Shown piece by piece: positions 8,627-17,539 of a DNA stretch of 64,000 nucleotides. The position numbers were made by a program, and so were the translations under genes. How positions within the stretch are numbered: position 1 is the stretch's first letter; the number at the start of each line of letters is the position of its first letter. This DNA is from Mycolicibacterium iranicum (GTDB taxonomy: Bacteria; Actinomycetota; Actinomycetes; Mycobacteriales; Mycobacteriaceae): the NCBI RefSeq assembly GCF_002101705.1, contig NZ_LQPC01000032.1, positions 62,001-126,000 on the forward strand, written 5' to 3'. Under the pieces are notes generated by a model. The model had not been told where the DNA came from. It saw only the letters and a program-made list of their open reading frames with translations, and did no database searches.

Positions 8627-9244
8627 CTACGAGCCCGCCCGGTAGTCCAGGACGGCGTCGCGACTCTGCAGGGACTCACCGGAAAGGACGACGAGCTCGG
8701 TCGGGGAGAGCCGGTACGTGGTTCCGTCATTGCGTGCCTCGAATCCGGCCGCCATCGGCCGGACGTCGTCGAGCTCCAGGGATGCACCATCACGCAGGCG
8801 AATTCCCTGGTACTCGAACGTGCCGTCGGGCGTTTCGCACACAACCATCGTCGCGTGCTCGGTTCGGGCGATCGCGACGGCTCGCTGACGCGAATCGCAT
8901 CGCGCGGAATCGACATAGCCCTGCGCATCCATCGCCAGAGTGGGCGGCTGCGCCGCGGGTGCGGGTGCGGGTGCGAGAGTGGGAGCGGGCGGCACAGGTG
9001 CGGGTGCGGGTGGCGCGAATTCGGGGGAGGGCAGGACCGGGGCGGCAACCCTTTGCGAAGCCGTATCCGGTTGCGCAGGAATGGATTGCACGTGCTGTAC
9101 CTCGTCGCCTGAGGTGAACACGAGATAGAGGACGCCGAAGGTCGCGATCGACGCGACAACGACCGAGAGTGCCGCACGGGTGCCGAACCGCTCGCGGGGA
9201 AGCCTGTCGTCGGTGGGGGAGTGGTGCTTCGTCGATGTCGACAT
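8627..9244 (-). CDS. Membrane-anchored protein with Pro/Ala-rich linker and small extracytoplasmic domain
   Basis: Start taken at ATG 9244 (205 aa); the frame continues to 9505 but the extra part is Arg-rich non-protein-like sequence. It has a short charged N-terminus, one membrane segment (about 27-45), a Pro/Ala repeat linker (about 72-105) that would span the cell wall, and a ~90-residue domain with two cysteines that could pair (DSARCDSRQR and VVCETPDGTF). The linker-plus-domain layout is common in mycobacterial cell-envelope proteins. The family is not recognised. It is followed at its 5' side by the similarly oriented gene at 9349. Confidence 0.7.
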   Translation of the reverse strand: MSTSTKHHSPTDDRLPRERFGTRAALSVVVASIATFGVLYLVFTSGDEVQHVQSIPAQPDTASQRVAAPVLPSPEFAPPAPAPVPPAPTLAPAPAPAAQPPTLAMDAQGYVDSARCDSRQRAVAIARTEHATMVVCETPDGTFEYQGIRLRDGASLELDDVRPMAAGFEARNDGTTYRLSPTELVVLSGESLQSRDAVLDYRAGS

Positions 9245-9348
9245 GCCTGCCTCCCTAGGGCGCCGAACGGGTCTGTTGTGCGACAGCAAAGCACCTGACC
9301 AGCGAAAAGTGTGTGAACTTCGTCGGCGTTTCGTCGAGGAACTCTGCG

Positions 9349-10041
9349 TCAGAGCACGACGGAGAGTTCGTCGCCGAGGCTGTACCCGTCGGTCAAGGGC
9401 AGCGCGTCGCCACTCCAGAACTTGCCGGGATCGAACCAGTTGTAGTGCTTCTCGGTCTGCAGCAGTCCCATCTCCTCGTAGGTGATGGCGACCGTCTCGG
9501 CGCAATACGCCGTTTCGAGCCCGACGCGCGTCTTCGCTGCTTTCCGGCGCTCGACGCTTTGCGCAACCTTTCTGTGCACGAACGGAATTCCTCGCGTGAC
9601 GTCGGCCATATTCGGGATGCGGCCACGCATCCAGCGTCCGGTCAACCGCGCCGTCGACGGGAACGGCGTGCCGTCCATACGCGCAATCACCTTCAGCATC
9701 CGGTCTTCCTGCTCACGGGTCGCGTGCGGTGTCAGCTGACGCAGCCAGCACCGTTGACCGTACGAGTTGACCCATCGTTGGACGGCCTGCTGCAAGTCAT
9801 TGAGCTGAACCCCGCGGTGGTGGGTGCCCGTCCACAGATCCAACAGCTTGTCGCCGAGCTCGGCGTGCCAGATCAGCGGCGGCATGTCGTCGATGGCGAC
9901 GGTCATGCCGACGTGGTTGACCGGGCTGTTGGTCATCGACTGGATGGCCCGATCAGGTCCGGAATGCCCTCGGAACAACCAGATATCGCCTGTGCGCGTC
10001 TCGTCCAGCGCGCGCTGCAGAGACACCGTGCTTGGATCCAC
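9349..10041 (-). CDS. Permuted papain-like (YiiX/NlpC-P60-related) protein
   Basis: 230 aa, ATG 10041. The circularly permuted papain-like order is visible: GDIWLFRG, then the His motif VNHVGMTV (His near residue 43), LIWHAELG, and the Cys motif AYCAETVAITYEEMGLL (Cys near 180). Such enzymes cleave amide or ester bonds in peptidoglycan or lipids. The substrate here is unknown, and no signal peptide is seen. It is divergent from the 53-aa membrane protein with 27 nt between starts. Confidence 0.7.
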   Translation of the reverse strand: MDPSTVSLQRALDETRTGDIWLFRGHSGPDRAIQSMTNSPVNHVGMTVAIDDMPPLIWHAELGDKLLDLWTGTHHRGVQLNDLQQAVQRWVNSYGQRCWLRQLTPHATREQEDRMLKVIARMDGTPFPSTARLTGRWMRGRIPNMADVTRGIPFVHRKVAQSVERRKAAKTRVGLETAYCAETVAITYEEMGLLQTEKHYNWFDPGKFWSGDALPLTDGYSLGDELSVVL

Positions 10042-10068
10042 CCCCGCAGCTTATGCAGACTGAGAGGC

Positions 10069-10230
10069 ATGCGTGGGATCTGGAAGTGGGTTGGGCTGGC
10101 GGGTGTCGCCGGTGTCGTCGCAGGTGGGGCACTGGTTGCGCGCGATCAGCGACGCCGGAGGGCGTATACGCCGGAGGACATCCGGGCCCGCCTGCATCAG
10201 CGGCTGGCCGAGGCCGAGCGCACTGAGTAA
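10069..10230 (+). CDS. Conserved small membrane protein (53 aa)
   Basis: ATG 10069 with GAGAGG just upstream. Residues about 5-23 form one membrane segment (WVGLAGVAGVVAGGALVA), followed by a basic DQRRRRAYTPEDIRARLHQR helix. Similar small proteins occur in other mycobacteria next to cyclase-like genes. Its 3' end overlaps that of the convergent cyclase gene by 34 nt. Function unknown. Confidence 0.65.
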   Translation: MRGIWKWVGLAGVAGVVAGGALVARDQRRRRAYTPEDIRARLHQRLAEAERTE

Positions 10231-10997
10231 AGGGTGTGGGTACCGGCGAATCCTTTGAGCTGTGCCTCGCGCTGATCTGCGACGGTGATGTCGTCGCAGT
10301 CTGAGACGGCGTCGTACACCGTCTCGCTGACCAGGATTTCACCGCCGTCGGCCTGACCGGCCACCCGCGCGGCCATCGCGACGTTGCGCCCGAACAGGTC
10401 GTCGCCGCGCAGCACGGACTTACCGGCATGAATGCCGATCCGGACACGAATCCCGTTCGGCCGCTTCTGAAGTGATCGCTGAATATCGACGCCGCAACGC
10501 ACGGCCTGCTCCGCGTGGGCGAATGCCACCATGAATCCGTCGCCCTGGCTTTTCACCACGTAGCCGTCGTGCTTGTCGACGAACCTGCGCACCGATTTGT
10601 CGTGCTTGCCGATCATCCGGACGAACGCGCGATCCCCGATGCGTTCGTTGAGCGCCGTCGACTCCTCGATGTCGGAGAACATGATGGCCACCCGGCCGTT
10701 GGGTGCCAGCCGCGCCAGGTCGGGTCGTTCTACTTCGGCCCAGTCGGCGAGTTCTTCGATCGAGGACCGCACGGCGGCACCGAAGCCGTCTCTGCGCAGG
10801 ACGTTGGCGGTCTGCCAGACCGTCTTGACGGCTTTCGTTCCGCCGGACATCAGCATCTGCCGGGTGTCCAGGCGGCGGCGCAACTCCGCGGCCTCTTCCT
10901 GGGCGGTTCTGAGTCGCCGGGTCTGCACCGCCACCGCGATCGCCAGTCCCGCGGCCAGCACTGCGACGACGCACAGCGCGATCAGCGTTGGAGTCAC
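10197..10997 (-). CDS. Membrane-anchored class III adenylate/guanylate cyclase
   Basis: 266 aa with one N-terminal membrane segment (about 4-24), a coiled-coil-like helix (27-45) and a catalytic domain from about 100. The two metal Asp residues are present (FSDIEES, Asp109; QGDGF, Asp153), as is the substrate Lys (VVKS, Lys149). The later DLFGRNVAMAAR carries the purine-specifying Asp and the Asn/Arg transition-state residues. All of this suggests an active enzyme making cAMP from ATP at the inner face of the membrane. It resembles the Rv1120c/Rv1359 cyclase-like proteins, here full length. Signal sensing is unknown. Confidence 0.88.
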   Translation of the reverse strand: MTPTLIALCVVAVLAAGLAIAVAVQTRRLRTAQEEAAELRRRLDTRQMLMSGGTKAVKTVWQTANVLRRDGFGAAVRSSIEELADWAEVERPDLARLAPNGRVAIMFSDIEESTALNERIGDRAFVRMIGKHDKSVRRFVDKHDGYVVKSQGDGFMVAFAHAEQAVRCGVDIQRSLQKRPNGIRVRIGIHAGKSVLRGDDLFGRNVAMAARVAGQADGGEILVSETVYDAVSDCDDITVADQREAQLKGFAGTHTLYSVRSASASR

Positions 10998-11022
10998 CCG
11001 TCCAGTATTGGATGCTGAGAGC

Positions 11023-11958
11023 GTGACGATCGCGAAGGCCCCCTATTACGAGAGTCGCTTCGTCCGGGCCAATGACCCCGACGGCGCCCGTGCGCTGTGG
11101 CTGCGGGAGACGCTGCTGCTGCCCACCGAGGGCGAACCGGGCGCCGACGTATGGGTGATGGTGTTCGACCCGGCCGGCCACCACGCCGTCAGGCAGCGCT
11201 ACGCGGTCGAGGACGCCGACTTCGGCGACCGTCCCTGGCGCGCCCGCATCGCCGCCACGCGATTGGACGACACCACAGCGGCCGGGACCCTGCCCGAGGC
11301 GCGCTGGGACCTGGCGATCAGGCCGGATGGCGCCGACCCTGTCCGGGTGCTCACCGACCGTGCCTACGAGCGCAGATTCCCCACCGCGAAAACGACGGTG
11401 CGACACCCCAGGGCACACTTCGACGGTCGCCTCGAGATCGCGGGACACGCGGTCGATGTCGACGGCTGGCTCGGCAGTGTCAACCACAACTGGGGCACCC
11501 GGCACACCCCCGCTTATGCCTACGGGCAGGTCTGCGGTTTCGACAACGCACCGGACTCCACGCTGGAGATCGTCACCGCGCGCGCCGCCCTCGGTCCCGT
11601 GTTACTGCCCGGCGCGACGCTGTTCGTGTTCCGCCACGAGGGGCAGGAGTTCGCGGTGCGCACCATCCGAGGCAGCCTGCAGACCCACGGCCGCTATGTA
11701 CCGTTCACCTGGACATTCGGTGCGCGGGTGGGGGAGCAGATGATCGAGGGAGAGATCACCACCGTACCTGCGGACGCGATCGGCCTGACGTACCCCGACA
11801 CGCACGGCGGCGTGAAGTACTGCTACAACTCGGCGATCGCGAGCTGTCGTATGCAGGTGGCGGGCAAGGCTTTCGCGCGCACCGAGTTGTCGAGCCGACG
11901 AGCCATGTTCGAAATTCTGACCGATGACCGACTCGACTCGGTGCCCTTGCTCGTCTAG
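11023..11958 (+). CDS. Hydroxyneurosporene-synthase/AttH-like lipocalin-fold protein
   Basis: Start at GTG 11023 (311 aa), 26 nt from the divergent cyclase start; the longer frame upstream is a shadow of the cyclase gene. The central VNHNWGTRHTPAYAYGQVCGFD resembles the conserved Asn-His-Trp-Gly segment of the CrtC (carotenoid 1,2-hydratase)/AttH beta-barrel family. No carotenoid synthesis genes adjoin, so hydratase activity is not implied; the family also includes lipid-binding and tropinone-like proteins. Its stop overlaps the stop of the next, convergent gene by the four bases CTAG. Confidence 0.6.
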   Translation: MTIAKAPYYESRFVRANDPDGARALWLRETLLLPTEGEPGADVWVMVFDPAGHHAVRQRYAVEDADFGDRPWRARIAATRLDDTTAAGTLPEARWDLAIRPDGADPVRVLTDRAYERRFPTAKTTVRHPRAHFDGRLEIAGHAVDVDGWLGSVNHNWGTRHTPAYAYGQVCGFDNAPDSTLEIVTARAALGPVLLPGATLFVFRHEGQEFAVRTIRGSLQTHGRYVPFTWTFGARVGEQMIEGEITTVPADAIGLTYPDTHGGVKYCYNSAIASCRMQVAGKAFARTELSSRRAMFEILTDDRLDSVPLLV

Positions 11959-12329
11959 CTCCACCCCGCGGTGACCGTACCCATGTCGAAATAGTCGCGC
12001 CACGAGGCGATCTGGCCGTCGACGATGTCGAACACTCCCGCCACCGGAAGCGGGAGTTCTCTCCCGTCCTTGAATCGCATGACGTCGGTGCGCTCGTTGA
12101 ACACGAGGTTGCCAGAGCTGACCTGGCGGTGTACCCGGAAGTCGATGCCGTCCACCGTGGCCGTGAACTTGGCAATGAAAGCCGCAATCGCCTCTCGCCC
12201 GGTCACCGGATCCATCGGAATGTTGTGGTAGACCCCGTCCTCGGTGAAGTGGGCGGCCAGCTCCGTAGGATCCGGATTCGCCCATTTGGCGCAGAACTCG
12301 GTCACCACTTCATCTGGGGAGCGTGTCAT
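11955..12329 (-). CDS. Limonene-1,2-epoxide hydrolase-like protein (EphG type)
   Basis: 124 aa, ATG 12329. The NTF2-like cone fold carries all five active-site residues known for limonene epoxide hydrolase: YHN (Tyr34, Asn36), the Arg/Asp pair in NERTD (Arg80, Asp82), and WRDYFD (Asp112). In the known enzyme these position water to open an epoxide in one step. M. tuberculosis Rv2740 (EphG) is the closest named relative I know; its substrates are lipid or sterol epoxides. It is probably a soluble dimer. Convergent, overlapping CTAG with the previous gene. Confidence 0.82.
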   Translation of the reverse strand: MTRSPDEVVTEFCAKWANPDPTELAAHFTEDGVYHNIPMDPVTGREAIAAFIAKFTATVDGIDFRVHRQVSSGNLVFNERTDVMRFKDGRELPLPVAGVFDIVDGQIASWRDYFDMGTVTAGWS

Positions 12330-12345
12330 CCCTCGATGAAAGCGT

Positions 12346-12402
12346 CGAATCTGAGGTTATGTGCGCATTTCGGGTAGAACGCCGCACATAAGCTCAGATT
12401 CG
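12346..12402. terminator. Long hairpin between two minus-strand genes
   Basis: Arms 12346-12365 and 12383-12402 pair over 20 bp with one mismatch around a 17-nt loop. It starts 15 nt after the stop of the 963-aa fusion gene (12417) and lies just before the epoxide-hydrolase start. A factor-independent terminator without a T tract is the simplest reading; an operator for the downstream gene is also possible. Confidence 0.55.
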
Positions 12403-12416
12403 GCGCCCAGCCGGCC

Positions 12417-15308
12417 TTACCACCCTTCGGTCAGCACCCGGTCCAGGGTGTCGACGTAGAAGTCGGCCGCCTCAACATCGATGCACAGCGGCGGCTTGGT
12501 CTTGAGGATGTTCTGGTGGTCGCCGGTCGGCTGGATGATGACCCCGAGCTCCAGCATTCGATCGCAGATGGCCGATGTCTCCTCTGGTGCCGGCTCCAAG
12601 GTCTGCGGATCCCGGATCATCTCGACGCCCAGGTACAGCCCGAAGCCGTGCACGGTGCCGACCAGCGGGTGCTTGTCGCGCAGCGCTTCCAGTCTGGTTT
12701 TGAGGTGCCCGCCGACGCGAAGTGCGTTGTCCTGAAGACCTTCGTCGCGCAGCACGTCGAGCACCGTCATCCCGATCGCACACGACAGCGGACTGCCGCC
12801 GGTCGACGAGAAAAAGTATCCCTGGCTGGAGAACGCGTCGGCCACCGCACGGCTGGTGATGACGGCGCCGACCGGATACCCGTTGCCGACGGACTTGGCG
12901 ACCGACACGATATCGGGTACGGCGTCCTGCTGCTCGAACCCCCAAAACCATTGGCCGAGACGGCCATACCCGACCTGGACCTCATCCGAGATCGCCAGCC
13001 CGCCCCCGGCGCGCACCGCGGCGTAGACCTGCTGCAGATAGCCGTCGGGCAACGCCATGCCGCCCGCGTTGCCGTAGACGCTTTCGCAGATGAACGCCGC
13101 GGGCGGCCGGCCCTCCGCGATCAACTCTGCGATGTGGGCGGCCGCGTCATCTGCGTACCGAGATGCTTCTGCGCCGCGGTACCTGCCGCGAAAGCTGTTC
13201 GGCGAATCCACGGTGTGCACCCAATCAGGGCGCGTGGCAAGCGCATTCGGATTATCGGCGATCGACGTCGACACCGCGTCGGTGCCGTAGGTCCATCCGT
13301 GATAAGCCTCGCGGACGGCAACCACGTCGCGCCGGCCCGTCGCAGCAGTCGCCAACCGGATCGCCAGATCGCTGGCCTCCGATCCCGAATTCACCAGAAA
13401 AACGGTGTCCAGCGGGTCGGGTAGCAGCGCCGCGAGCCGCTCGCTGAACTCGACGACGGCAGCATAGTTGAATCGCGAGTTCGTGTTCAGCTTGCGTAGC
13501 TGCCGGGCCGCCGTCGCCGCGATGCGCGGATGTGCGTGCCCCAGCACAGTGACGTTGTTGACCATGTCCAGATAGCTGCGACCTTCGGTCGACATCAGGT
13601 AATGCCTTCTGCCGCGCTCGATCTGAGGCGGGATGCGGTAGTAGAACTCCTGCACCGGCGCGAAGCTCGCCTCGCGCCGCGCCAAGAGATCGTCATGCGC
13701 GCCCTGCGCCAGCGGCGACAGCCCGAGCAACGGCCGGGGATCGCGGGTGTGTGCCAGCCAGCCCGGCGCGAGGTCGGCGCGGGTGAAGGCCGGCGCGCCA
13801 GGTGCGTCCACCGGTTGCACGGTCAACCCGACTCGGGTGTGTGCCGCGCAGCGGCCCAGAACTTCTCCCGCCCTCAGCGCGCCCCGTGCGCCAGGGGCGA
13901 CGCCCGTGACGATCAGCTCGAACTGCTCGCCATGCAACGTAATTCGGCCTGACGCGTCGTCGGACACGTCGCCGTCCCACGGAGCGGCGAGGTCGGTGTC
14001 GGCGGCGGTCCAGAGGTCGAGGCCCGTGGCGACGACGTCGGGCGCATCCTGGCTCAAGCGAGCCGCATTGCACAGCCTCGCCTCGCCGTACCGGGTGACG
14101 ACCAGCGGCGCGCCCTGTCGAATCGCGGTTTCGGCGGCGTCTTCGGGACTGATGAAGGCACTGTCATACAGATCGGAGGTGGTGGACAGGTCCAGGGTCA
14201 CCGCGGCGGCCCTGTCGACGGCGACCATCTGCGCCGCCACCTTGACGGGGTGGGGCCGCTCGGCCATCCCGAGGTGGGCCCTGATGACTGCCGTCATCAC
14301 ATCGACGGGCACCGACGTGGCGAGCTCGAACATCCGCATCTCACCGTCGGACTGTTCGGTCACGTAGTCGTTGTCGGGATCGAGGACAGCCTGCTGTGCG
14401 CTGCTGACGATCAGCACCGCGGTGCGTAACACCACCATCGGCCATAGCGCGTCGACCTCGGCAGGCGACAACGGCCGCACGGCGTGGAATGCCGCCACTG
14501 CCGGCAGAATCGACGTCACATCGGCGCCGGCGTGCCCCAACACCGACGACACGGAGATCGCGAGTTCAGACACGGCCCACGTGTGCGACAGATCGCCGAA
14601 GTCGATGACCCCGTCCGGCTCTCCGCGCGGGGAGACCACGACGTTGGCGTCGGTCAGGTCGATGTGCGCCGCTTGCCGCGGCAAGTCGGGGTCGAGCACC
14701 GAGATACGCGCCCAGGCTTCTCGGGCTGCATTCTGCAGACGTTTCCGTAGGTCCTCGTCGGCGACGTGAGTGGCGAGCTCGTCGACCACGGTCATACCGA
14801 ATCGCAGATCCCACTGCAGGATTCGGTCCAGCCCGGGATGGGCGAAGTCTCTGAGCGCTCGACTCACCCGCCCGGCGACATCGCCCAGGCCGGCGACCTT
14901 GGCCGGTGTGAGGTATGCCGATTCGAGCAGCGTTCCACCGGGCAGATATTTGAGCAGCCGGGCGTAGGCGGTTCCCTCGACCAGACCCGTCAGGGCCGTG
15001 CACCTTTCGCCGGCGGTGTTCTGCAGCGTTACCGCGACGCGGAGCTCGGGCTCGGCGTCGGCGATCAGCTGCGCCGCCGCGTCCTGGGCGGCGATCTCTT
15101 CTCCGGTGAAGGCGGGGTTGGCGATCTTGAGGACGCCCCGCACGGTGCCGTCGTCTTCGTGCACGGTGAAGTTCTTGTCCTGTTGACTGCCCAGCGACCG
15201 GACCCGCACGGCCAGGCCGTAGTGCGTCGCCACGATCTCTTGTGCCGCAGCCTCACTCACCTGCGGAGCAGGTAACTCGCGTTGTTCCAGGAAGTTGAAG
15301 CCCACCAC
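12417..15308 (-). CDS. Three-domain fusion: APH-like kinase, M23-like domain, class III PLP aminotransferase/phospho-lyase
   Basis: 963 aa, GTG 15308 overlapping the hydrolase stop by one base (TAGTG), so translation is coupled. Domain 1 (about 25-340) is an aminoglycoside/choline-kinase fold with Lys61, the catalytic loop HIDLTDAN (215-222) and DFGD (236-239). Domain 2 (about 380-545) resembles the degenerate M23 peptidase region seen in this fusion family. Domain 3 (about 560-963) is a class III aminotransferase with the PLP lysine near 805 (SVAKSVGNGYPVGAV). Related human enzymes (AGXT2L) are phospho-lyases, so a route of amino-alcohol phosphorylation then elimination of ammonia and phosphate is plausible but inferred. 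Confidence 0.88.
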   Translation of the reverse strand: MVGFNFLEQRELPAPQVSEAAAQEIVATHYGLAVRVRSLGSQQDKNFTVHEDDGTVRGVLKIANPAFTGEEIAAQDAAAQLIADAEPELRVAVTLQNTAGERCTALTGLVEGTAYARLLKYLPGGTLLESAYLTPAKVAGLGDVAGRVSRALRDFAHPGLDRILQWDLRFGMTVVDELATHVADEDLRKRLQNAAREAWARISVLDPDLPRQAAHIDLTDANVVVSPRGEPDGVIDFGDLSHTWAVSELAISVSSVLGHAGADVTSILPAVAAFHAVRPLSPAEVDALWPMVVLRTAVLIVSSAQQAVLDPDNDYVTEQSDGEMRMFELATSVPVDVMTAVIRAHLGMAERPHPVKVAAQMVAVDRAAAVTLDLSTTSDLYDSAFISPEDAAETAIRQGAPLVVTRYGEARLCNAARLSQDAPDVVATGLDLWTAADTDLAAPWDGDVSDDASGRITLHGEQFELIVTGVAPGARGALRAGEVLGRCAAHTRVGLTVQPVDAPGAPAFTRADLAPGWLAHTRDPRPLLGLSPLAQGAHDDLLARREASFAPVQEFYYRIPPQIERGRRHYLMSTEGRSYLDMVNNVTVLGHAHPRIAATAARQLRKLNTNSRFNYAAVVEFSERLAALLPDPLDTVFLVNSGSEASDLAIRLATAATGRRDVVAVREAYHGWTYGTDAVSTSIADNPNALATRPDWVHTVDSPNSFRGRYRGAEASRYADDAAAHIAELIAEGRPPAAFICESVYGNAGGMALPDGYLQQVYAAVRAGGGLAISDEVQVGYGRLGQWFWGFEQQDAVPDIVSVAKSVGNGYPVGAVITSRAVADAFSSQGYFFSSTGGSPLSCAIGMTVLDVLRDEGLQDNALRVGGHLKTRLEALRDKHPLVGTVHGFGLYLGVEMIRDPQTLEPAPEETSAICDRMLELGVIIQPTGDHQNILKTKPPLCIDVEAADFYVDTLDRVLTEGW

Positions 15309-16183
15309 TACCGCCGCAACACGAACTCGCTGACGACCTCGGAGAAGGCGTCGTTGTCGTCACCGGCGGCGGTGTGTCCTGCCCCGGAGAGTTCGGCGAA
15401 CTCGGCGCCCGGCACTTTGGACAAGAAGTCCTGGACCGCTTCTTCACTCACCACGTCGGACAGTTTGCCCCTGATCAGCAGGATCGGTATCGCCAACTCG
15501 ATCGCGGCCTGCTCGAGCAGTTCGACGCGGACGAACGGATCCTCGTTCGGTTTGGTCAAGAACGCCGGATCCCAGTGCCAGTACCATCGCCCGTCCCGGT
15601 GCCGCAGGTTCTTCTTCAGGCCCTCCGGGCTGCGGGGCTTGGATCTGTGGGGCAGGTACGCGGCGACCGCGTCGGCCGCTTGTTCCAGCGAGTCGAATCC
15701 GTGTACGTGGCTGAACATGAACTCGCGGATCCGAGCGCTGCCGTCTTTCTCGTACCGCGGCACGACGTCGACGAGTACCAGTCGCGTCACCACCTCGGGG
15801 CCGGCCAGCCTGGCCGCGAGAATCCCTGTCAGGCCGCCCATGCTGGCACCGATCAGGACGGTCGGGCGGCCGATCTGATCGAGCACGCTCAGGGTGTCCT
15901 CACACAGCGCCTCGACGGTGTATCGGGCGTCGGGGGAACGGTCGCTGTGGCCGTGTCCCCGGCTGTCGAGCGCGACGACGTGCAGGCCCTGCGCGGCCAG
16001 GATCTGCCCGGTCTTCTTCCAGGAGAAGCGATTCTGTCCGCCGCCGTGAAGCATCAGAACCGACGGGCGAGACTCGTCGAAATCGGCCGACAGGACCGGT
16101 TTGTTCCACTCGTCGGCGACCAGTGCGAGATCGTCTGCGCCGCGGAACGTGGCGGTCGTCGGCTCGCTGTGGTTAGCGCTCAC
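15308..16183 (-). CDS. Alpha/beta hydrolase
   Basis: 291 aa. It has the oxyanion motif LMLHGGGQNRFSW (44-55), ALDSRGHGHSD (71-81), the nucleophile elbow GASMGG (Ser114) and the C-terminal His in GAGHT (about 270); an Asp after LLIRGKLSDVV completes the triad. The family hydrolyses esters, amides or epoxides. It is translated together with the kinase/aminotransferase fusion and is divergent from a TetR gene, with the palindrome at 16237-16249 between them. This suggests it releases the substrate used by the fusion enzyme. Confidence 0.88.
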   Translation of the reverse strand: MSANHSEPTTATFRGADDLALVADEWNKPVLSADFDESRPSVLMLHGGGQNRFSWKKTGQILAAQGLHVVALDSRGHGHSDRSPDARYTVEALCEDTLSVLDQIGRPTVLIGASMGGLTGILAARLAGPEVVTRLVLVDVVPRYEKDGSARIREFMFSHVHGFDSLEQAADAVAAYLPHRSKPRSPEGLKKNLRHRDGRWYWHWDPAFLTKPNEDPFVRVELLEQAAIELAIPILLIRGKLSDVVSEEAVQDFLSKVPGAEFAELSGAGHTAAGDDNDAFSEVVSEFVLRR

Positions 16184-16236
16184 AGGCGTCCTCTCGGCTC
16201 TCCCCGGTCGATCACGTTACCGAGCCTGCGAATTGC

Positions 16237-16249
16237 ACCCATCTTGGGT
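16237..16249. promoter_or_regulatory. Candidate TetR operator, copy 1 (ACCCA-N3-TGGGT)
   Basis: ACCCA-TCT-TGGGT, with flanks GC before and CC after. It sits in the divergent gap between the hydrolase (start 16183) and TetR (start 16285), 36 nt before the TetR start. The same element with the same flanks recurs at 17527 before the mce operon. Confidence 0.6.
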
Positions 16250-16284
16250 CCGTCGCGGTTCGACTTTGCCTAAAATTTACGTCC

Positions 16285-16890
16285 GTGCAAGACCACTGCA
16301 GCCGCGACGACGAGCGCCGAGGCATCATGGCTGCCGCTCACCGGTTCCTGTCGGACTCCGACGGAGGCCCGGTGCCGATGGCGGCGCTTCTGCGCAGCGC
16401 CGGGGTGTCCAGCCGGGCGTTCTACCGTCACTTCGTCTCCAAGGACGACCTCTACCTCGCCCTGCTCGAGGAGGAGTGCCGCATCGTGGTGAGCCAGGTG
16501 AGTCGCGTCGCCGACGACGCCATCGGCTCCCCGGTCGACCAGCTCGCGGCGTGGATCGGCACGATGTTCGACATCGTCGGTGACCCCAGCCAGCGGATGC
16601 GGCTCAAAGTGATCGACTCCGAAGAGGTCCGGACGGCCAAGGGCTATCGGGAGGTGAGAGAGCGCCTGCACGCGGCCCGCGAGCGATCGCTGGCCGAGAT
16701 CCTGCGTAGGGGCGTGCGCGACGGATCGTTCCCGCACGCCGACCCCGACTTCGACGCGGTCGCGATCAATGCCACCGTAAGCCGGGTGCTCGGCGGGCAG
16801 GCGACCCACGACCCTCAATCCCTCAAGCAGGCCCAGGTGAATGTCCTCGACTTCGCGTTACGCGCCGTAGGAGCGATCACGCGGCGGTGA
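16285..16890 (+). CDS. TetR-family regulator
   Basis: 201 aa, GTG 16285. The N-terminal helix-turn-helix is VPMAALLRSAGVSSRAFYRHFVSKDDLYLALLEEE (about 30-64). A helical ligand domain follows, ending with a long helix (LKQAQVNVLDFALRAVGA). It is divergent from the hydrolase/kinase-aminotransferase pair and upstream of a VOC gene and the mce operon. The repeated palindromes at 16237 and 17527 make it the likely repressor of itself, the hydrolase pair and the mce operon; that assignment is inference from position and site sharing. Confidence 0.88.
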   Translation: MQDHCSRDDERRGIMAAAHRFLSDSDGGPVPMAALLRSAGVSSRAFYRHFVSKDDLYLALLEEECRIVVSQVSRVADDAIGSPVDQLAAWIGTMFDIVGDPSQRMRLKVIDSEEVRTAKGYREVRERLHAARERSLAEILRRGVRDGSFPHADPDFDAVAINATVSRVLGGQATHDPQSLKQAQVNVLDFALRAVGAITRR

Positions 16891-16963
16891 CGTTCGCCGA
16901 TGAGTCACGGGCTTGCCCGGAGTCTGTTCGGTATCGAGTGTTCCCGCCGACAGGAGATTCCCC

Positions 16964-17443
16964 ATGCCCGCCATCACGCCCTCGCTGTGGTTCGACAACG
17001 ACCTGGAAGACGCGATCGCGTTCTACAGCGCGATCTTCCCGAACTCGTCGCTCGAGTCGATCGAGCGCTACACCGACGCAGGTCCCGGCACACCCGGCGA
17101 AGTAGTGTCGGCGACGTTCACTTTGGATGGGCAACGATTCATCGGGATCAACGGCGGGCCTGCGTTCCCGTTCACCGAGGCGGTGTCGTTCACGATCGCC
17201 TGCCGTGACCAGGACGAGGTCGATTACTACTGGGACCGGCTGGTCGCCGGCGGCCAAGAGTCGCAGTGCGGCTGGCTCAAGGACCGCTACGGTCTGAGCT
17301 GGCAGGTGGTGCCCGACCGGCTAATCGAACTCACCACCGACTCGGATCCGGCGAAGGCCGCCGCGGCTACCAAGGCCATGCTCGGAATGCGCAAAATCGT
17401 GATTGCCGAGCTGGAGGATGCCGTGGCTGCAGCCGGTGTGTAA
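16964..17443 (+). CDS. PhnB/3-demethylubiquinone-methyltransferase-like VOC protein
   Basis: 159 aa from ATG 16964, with ACAGGAG about 8 nt upstream; earlier starts in the frame lack family sequence. The N-terminus ITPSLWFDNDLEDAIAFYSAIFP, then GQRFIGINGGPAF, the segment CRDQDEVDYYWDRLVAGG and GWLKDRYGLSWQVVP are signature segments of the PhnB-like VOC group. Members are small dimeric enzymes or binding proteins of unknown substrate. It lies between TetR and the mce operon, possibly co-transcribed with TetR (73 nt gap). Confidence 0.82.
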   Translation: MPAITPSLWFDNDLEDAIAFYSAIFPNSSLESIERYTDAGPGTPGEVVSATFTLDGQRFIGINGGPAFPFTEAVSFTIACRDQDEVDYYWDRLVAGGQESQCGWLKDRYGLSWQVVPDRLIELTTDSDPAKAAAATKAMLGMRKIVIAELEDAVAAAGV

Positions 17444-17526
17444 CCGCCGGGCCCCTTTCGTGTTGCTCGCCCAGAATTTGTTGATATACGGTTCTCCCTC
17501 GTCCTCACCTGTGTAACCTCAGCGGC

Positions 17527-17539
17527 ACCCAAACTGGGT
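17527..17539. promoter_or_regulatory. Candidate TetR operator, copy 2, upstream of the mce operon
   Basis: ACCCA-AAC-TGGGT with the same outer GC and CC as the copy at 16237, so 14 bases of a 17-bp element agree and only the spacer differs. It lies 61-73 nt before the yrbEA start codon, where a repressor would block initiation. Confidence 0.6.

Noticed and set aside
10420..11505. Minus-strand 361-codon frame across the cyclase and lipocalin-like genes
   Set aside because: It runs across the divergent promoter and both real genes in a shadow frame; no family features.
14660..14700. CTTGCCGCGGCAAG as a second rifamycin-associated element
   Set aside because: Different spacing at the centre and located inside the coding region of the fusion gene, with no rifamycin gene nearby.
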